Assembly: GCA_015295885.1 (NCBI GenBank)
Contig: DVEE01000444.1
Coordinates: 1 to 9,079, forward strand
Source of the DNA: Leptolyngbyaceae cyanobacterium M65_K2018_010
Lineage (GTDB): Bacteria; Cyanobacteriota; Cyanobacteriia; Phormidesmidales; Phormidesmidaceae
Direction of reading: 5' to 3'
DNA: 9,079 nucleotides
Shown here: positions 7,075 to 9,079 of the stretch, piece after piece
Layout of the letters: every line of letters starts with the position of its first letter
Position numbering within the stretch: position 1 is the stretch's first letter
Notes under the pieces: generated by a model
Seen by the model: only the letters and a program-made list of their open reading frames with translations
Database searches by the model: none
What the model was told of the DNA's origin: nothing
Program-made: the position numbers and the translations under genes

Positions 7075-7111
7075 AGGTAGTGATGGTCTCAAGGGGGGTC
7101 AGGATAGATTG

Positions 7112-7150
7112 GGGAGGGCCGCCCAAGCCGCAACGAGCTTGGGCCTTCCC
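7112..7150 (-). repeat. stable hairpin in the tldD-tldE spacer
   Basis: GCCCAAGC (7121-7128) and GCTTGGGC (7137-7144) are a perfect 8-bp stem with an 8-nt loop; GGGA (7112-7115) and TCCC (7147-7150) can extend it past an internal bulge. On the minus-strand transcript no U-run follows, so it is not a standard terminator; it may be an intercistronic stabiliser or a site setting the tldD:tldE ratio. The rest of the spacer holds the palindrome GGCCTAGGCC (7172-7181) and no ORF starting with ATG on the minus strand. Confidence 0.5.
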
Positions 7151-7221
7151 AGGCCGGGCAGGTCTGGCAAAGGCCTAGGCCGGTGAGAGGGTACTGGAGC
7201 CTTTATCCGCTTACCGTGGCC

Positions 7222-8160
7222 CTAACGGCCACCTACGGTAATGGAATCCACCTTTAGGTGGGGTTGACCAACGGTGACGTAGACACTGCCACTAATCGAT
7301 CCGCAGAAGCCAGCCGCTAGCCCCAGGTCGTTGGAGCACATGGAAATTTTGTCCATAATCTCGGTGGCTTCGCCGATCAGGGTGGCGCCCTTGAGGGGCT
7401 GAGTGATCTGGCCGTTTTCAATCAGGTAGGCTTCATCGACGGCAAAGTTAAACTGGCCCGTGGCACCGACACTGCCGCCGCCCATTTTCTTGCAGTAGAT
7501 GCCCTTATCCACCGAGGCAAACAGGTCATTGAGGGAGTAGTCACCGGGGGCAATGTAGGTGTTGCGCATACGGGAAGCAGCGGCATAGGTGTAGCCTTGA
7601 CGGCGGCCACTGCCGGTACGGGGATGGCCAGTCCGCAGGGAGCCGGCCCGATCGGAGAGGAAGTTGCGTAGTACCCCCTGTTCAATCAACAGGGTGCGCT
7701 GGGCGGGCATGCCTTCGTCATCCATGTCGATGGTGCCAAAGGCATCGGGGGAAAGCCCTTCATCCCAGGCGGTAAGGTTTTCGTGGGCAATTTTCTCGCC
7801 CTTTTTGTCGATAAAGGGGGTGGTGCCCCGCTCAATTTGCGTAGTTTCCAACAGGTGGCCACAGGCCTCATGGAAAATGACCCCGCCAAACTCGTTGGCC
7901 ATAATCACGGGATAGGTGCCCGACTCCACATAGTCGGCGTAGAGCATCTTACCAGCGGATTCTGCCACGGTTTGGGCCGTGCTGGTATAGTCCCAGTTTC
8001 TCAGAAAGCTGGGATTGCTGGTGTCCCCTAGCCGTTGACTGATCGAGGAGCGGTGCTGGCCATCGGCGCAGAGTAGGTTGTAGCCCACGGATTGGGTGAG
8101 GCGAATATCGCGGGCAAAGGTTCCGTCACTAGCGGCCACGAGCACTTCCTGCCAGTCGCT
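7222..8160 (-). CDS. tldD: C-terminal catalytic part of frameshifted TldD protease
   Basis: Encodes the zinc-binding part of TldD, beginning in the frame SDWQEVLVAASDGTFARD at about 8160. The HExxxH zinc motif is HEACGH at 7872-7855, inside GGVIFHEACGHLLE; the Cys of LAAGFCGSISG near the C-terminus is the likely third ligand, as in Escherichia coli TldD. Family blocks GTIDMDDEGMPAQRTLL, AASRMRNTYIAPGDYS and KISMCSNDLGLAAG are all present, and it ends SITVGGR-TAG. The frame stays open upstream to an ATG at 8235, but those residues (MCCWPPMRPW and on) are out-of-frame reading of the N-terminal half, not protein. No ribosome site supports independent initiation, so this part is probably untranslated unless the genome is really in frame. 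tldE follows 147 bp downstream. Confidence 0.9.
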   Translation of the reverse strand, partial: SDWQEVLVAASDGTFARDIRLTQSVGYNLLCADGQHRSSISQRLGDTSNPSFLRNWDYTSTAQTVAESAGKMLYADYVESGTYPVIMANEFGGVIFHEACGHLLETTQIERGTTPFIDKKGEKIAHENLTAWDEGLSPDAFGTIDMDDEGMPAQRTLLIEQGVLRNFLSDRAGSLRTGHPRTGSGRRQGYTYAAASRMRNTYIAPGDYSLNDLFASVDKGIYCKKMGGGSVGATGQFNFAVDEAYLIENGQITQPLKGATLIGEATEIMDKISMCSNDLGLAAGFCGSISGSVYVTVGQPHLKVDSITVGGR

Positions 8161-8707
8161 CCAGCAGGATCTCGTTGACCAGCTTGACCACGCTGGCCTG
8201 CTGGGCCAGGGCCGCATTGGCGGCCAGCAGCACATCCCCCATTTCCTGCATGGAACTGCACTGGTCTAACCAATAATCCTTAGAACGAGCACTGGCATAG
8301 TCACGCAGCAGTTCGAGGTTGATTTCAGGGCTATGGGCCGTGGGGCCCGGTAGGGTAAGACCCATAATCGACAGGGCTTTATCCAGGGCCGATTGCAATC
8401 CCCTAAAGGAGAGGTCGTTGGTGCTGACGTAGCAATCAGCTTTACCGCGAAAGACCCGTACCCCAGCCCCGGTGATCAGGCGGGGCGCAATGCTGGTAAT
8501 GGCATCATCTTCCGCCTGGCAGCCCACGTAGTTGCTCCGTTCCAGGAAAAATTCGATGAAATCAGCCCCGGCGGCTCGACCCAAACCCAGGAGGGCCGCC
8601 AGGGTCGGTTCCCAGGATAGATCGAAGCGATCGCGGGTGGCCGAATAGTCTCGGTGCAGCAGGTCGTGGGTTTTCAATAGCGAAGTCGGTGAGGTTGCAA
8701 CCGTCAT
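8129..8707 (-). CDS. tldD: N-terminal part of frameshifted TldD protease
   Basis: The first 182 residues or so of TldD: a long-helix N-terminal domain with AAGADFIEFFLERSN (about 46-60), ITSIAPRLITGAGVRVFRG (about 70-88), STNDLSFRGL, and NLELLRDYASARSKDYWLDQ. True family sequence runs to roughly KLVNEILLE; after that the frame reads RLAGSARGR and stops at TAG (8131-8129), while SDWQEVLVAASDG continues in the frame one base on. Joined, the two parts give about 494 residues, a normal TldD length, so nothing beyond one or two bases is missing or extra. The start is ATG at 8707-8705, with AAGGA at 8721-8717 nine nucleotides upstream. It is divergent from the exported-protein gene at 8912. Confidence 0.9.
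   Translation of the reverse strand: MTVATSPTSLLKTHDLLHRDYSATRDRFDLSWEPTLAALLGLGRAAGADFIEFFLERSNYVGCQAEDDAITSIAPRLITGAGVRVFRGKADCYVSTNDLSFRGLQSALDKALSIMGLTLPGPTAHSPEINLELLRDYASARSKDYWLDQCSSMQEMGDVLLAANAALAQQASVVKLVNEILLERLAGSARGR
8150..8190 (-). other. frameshift zone in tldD
   Basis: On the minus strand the N-terminal frame reads CTG GAG CGA CTG GCA (GAG at 8161-8159), while the catalytic frame reads AGC GAC TGG CAG starting at 8160. Reading must move forward by one base here: the gene has one base too many or two too few. Loss of one CG from GAG CGC GAC TGG (Glu-Arg-Asp-Trp) would give exactly the observed GAGCGACTGG and would restore the RDWQEV wording I recall from cyanobacterial TldD. 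No slippery run or stop codon sits at the junction. Confidence 0.85.
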
Positions 8708-8716
8708 GCCAATTAA

Positions 8717-8721
8717 TCCTT
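8717..8721 (-). promoter_or_regulatory. Shine-Dalgarno AAGGA for tldD
   Basis: AAGGA reading on the minus strand ends 9 nt before the ATG at 8707, supporting that start. Confidence 0.65.
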
Positions 8722-8763
8722 ACAGACTAGGGGAACTCCAGGGAGTTAAGAATGTATTTACCT

Positions 8764-8772
8764 AGTGTAACA
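8764..8772 (-). promoter_or_regulatory. possible extended -10 for tldD
   Basis: On the minus strand TGT-TACACT is an extended -10 form (TACACT matches TATAAT at 4 of 6) about 57 bp before the ATG. No -35 hexamer is seen. Confidence 0.25.
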
Positions 8773-8803
8773 GCGGGACAGGCCGCCGCCGACCTCTGCC
8801 CCT

Positions 8804-8827
8804 GTGGCAGTTTCGACAAACTGTCAT
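8804..8827. promoter_or_regulatory. near-perfect dyad, candidate operator or hairpin
   Basis: CAGTTT (8808-8813) and AAACTG (8818-8823) are perfect inverted arms around CGAC. The symmetry extends outwards to TGg/tCA with one mismatched pair, and as RNA to a 10-bp stem with two G-U pairs. It lies in the 204-bp divergent spacer between tldD and the exported-protein gene, upstream of the candidate -10 at 8860. Either a dimeric repressor or activator site, or a hairpin in an upstream transcript. Confidence 0.45.
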
Positions 8828-8832
8828 AGCAT

Positions 8833-8860
8833 CGCCATGCCGCCGCCATGGGGCCGCCAT
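8833..8860. repeat. three CGCCAT repeats at an exact 11-bp period
   Basis: CGCCAT begins at 8833, 8844 and 8855, so the copies are one helical turn apart and face the same side of the DNA. The array occupies the place of a -35 element and its last T is the first base of the -10-like TATCAT. The second and third copies extend leftwards to GCCGCCAT. Confidence 0.6.
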
Positions 8861-8865
8861 ATCAT
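8860..8865 (+). promoter_or_regulatory. -10 element TATCAT for the exported-protein gene
   Basis: TATCAT matches TATAAT at 5 of 6. At 16-18 bp upstream there is only GC-rich repeat sequence and no -35, so an activator is likely needed. The transcript would start near 8872, leaving a leader of about 40 nt. Confidence 0.45.
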
Positions 8866-8889
8866 AGGATTACGGTAAAAACAATCCTA
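8865..8889. promoter_or_regulatory. 7-bp perfect dyad over the expected transcription start
   Basis: TAGGATT (8865-8871) and AATCCTA (8883-8889) are exact inverted repeats with an 11-bp spacer, centres 18 bp apart. The left arm abuts the -10, so a bound protein would block initiation; in RNA starting downstream of 8865 only part of the stem would form, which favours a DNA operator. Confidence 0.45.
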
Positions 8890-8911
8890 GGTAAGGTTTG
8901 AGGAAACGATT

Positions 8912-9079
8912 ATGACAACAGACCGGTCAGAGCGCAGGTCCCGACCCATGGGGTCGATGGCTAAGTCGATGGCGCTCATCCTGTTTGGGGCGGGGGTTGC
9001 CACCGCAGGCGGCCAGGGCATGGCTGCGTTGAGCGCCCTGGTGCAGGGGCCGGCGATCGCATCACCTACCACAGCCCTA
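8912..9079 (+). CDS. exported protein, N-terminus only (cut by window end)
   Basis: The ATG at 8912 opens a frame of 56 codons that runs off the right edge with no stop. GAGGA at 8900-8904, seven nucleotides upstream, supports the start. The sequence is a basic n-region (residues 1-18, five Arg and one Lys), a hydrophobic core MALILFGAGVATAG (about 20-33) and a further small-residue stretch ending QGPAIASPTTAL, where AIA-S is a plausible signal peptidase site near residue 49. The protein is therefore periplasmic, lumenal or surface-exposed. Cyanobacterial HtrA/Deg-type proteases have similar leaders, but nothing diagnostic lies inside the window and I do not assign a family. The HIP1 copy at 9053-9060 falls inside the coding sequence. 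Confidence 0.75.
   Translation, partial: MTTDRSERRSRPMGSMAKSMALILFGAGVATAGGQGMAALSALVQGPAIASPTTAL

Larger units (their letters stand above)
1080..9060. repeat. HIP1 octamers GCGATCGC (eight copies)
   Basis: Exact copies lie at 1080-1087, 1861-1868, 3720-3727, 4480-4487, 5150-5157, 6650-6657, 8627-8634 and 9053-9060, all inside coding regions. HIP1 is greatly over-represented in many cyanobacterial genomes; by chance well under one copy would be expected in this length at even base composition. This is the simplest marker of the host group. Confidence 0.9.

Noticed and set aside
6676..7080. 134-codon plus-strand open frame opposite tldE
   Set aside because: Antisense shadow of the well-supported tldE gene; no domain, no ribosome site.
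8129..8190. Programmed +1 frameshift in tldD
   Set aside because: No slippery run, internal Shine-Dalgarno or stop codon at the junction; the zero-frame stop is about nine codons later. A mutation or sequencing error is simpler.
8161..8235. Start of the catalytic TldD frame at ATG 8235
   Set aside because: The residues read there (Trp/Pro/Cys-rich) are the wrong frame of the N-terminal half; the family sequence begins at about 8160.
8757..8774. Second HLR1-like motif (TTTACCTA-GT-GTAACAGC) between tldD and the exported-protein gene
   Set aside because: Half-sites match only 7 and 5 of 8; too weak to claim.

Overview
The window is a GC-rich stretch of a cyanobacterial chromosome. Three things point to this. 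It holds eight exact copies of the HIP1 octamer GCGATCGC in 9 kb, including copies inside genes. It carries the cyanobacterial/plastid family Ycf20 (DUF565). It also has a 40-residue one-helix protein of thylakoid-subunit type, and a ProRS, TldD and TldE whose wording is close to cyanobacterial homologues as I remember them. The genus cannot be read from the sequence. I see no insertion sequence, CRISPR array, tRNA, rRNA or phage gene; this is ordinary core chromosome.

Layout, left to right. Positions 2-1633 hold the last nine tenths of proS (prolyl-tRNA synthetase, bacterial type with editing insert), running in from outside the window. It converges on a Ycf20-like membrane protein at 1653-2006 (minus strand). 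A divergent control region at 2007-2256 separates ycf20 from a tiny 40-aa membrane protein gene (2257-2379, plus strand, possibly NDH-1 subunit P). That region contains an HLR1-like site (the RpaB target motif) and two outward-facing copies of GCTAAGAT. Next, on the plus strand, come a beta-CASP metallo-beta-lactamase protein with a four-cysteine tail (2423-4108), truB (4159-5067) and a DUF3124 lipoprotein (5132-5677). These three are collinear and closely spaced, so they may be partly co-transcribed.

The minus strand from 8707 to 5731 carries a tldD-tldE pair, encoding the two subunits of the TldD/TldE heteromeric zinc protease. tldE (5731-7074) is intact. tldD is broken by a frameshift close to 8150-8190: its N-terminal half (8129-8707) and its catalytic C-terminal half (HEACGH zinc motif, ending at 7222) lie in different frames. 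Either this is a real recent inactivation or an assembly error; no programmed-shift signal is visible. A strong hairpin sits in the 147-bp spacer between the two genes.

The right edge (8912-9079) is the start of an exported protein with a signal peptide, cut off by the window. Its upstream region is the most structured DNA here: a near-perfect dyad, three CGCCAT repeats at an exact 11-bp period ending on a good -10 hexamer with no -35, and a second 7-bp dyad over the expected start site. It reads like an activator-dependent, operator-controlled promoter.

I found no convincing new multi-gene system. The best leads are the phased-repeat promoter at 8804-8890, the HLR1-like divergent region at 2063-2119, the broken tldD and the cysteine tail on the beta-CASP protein.
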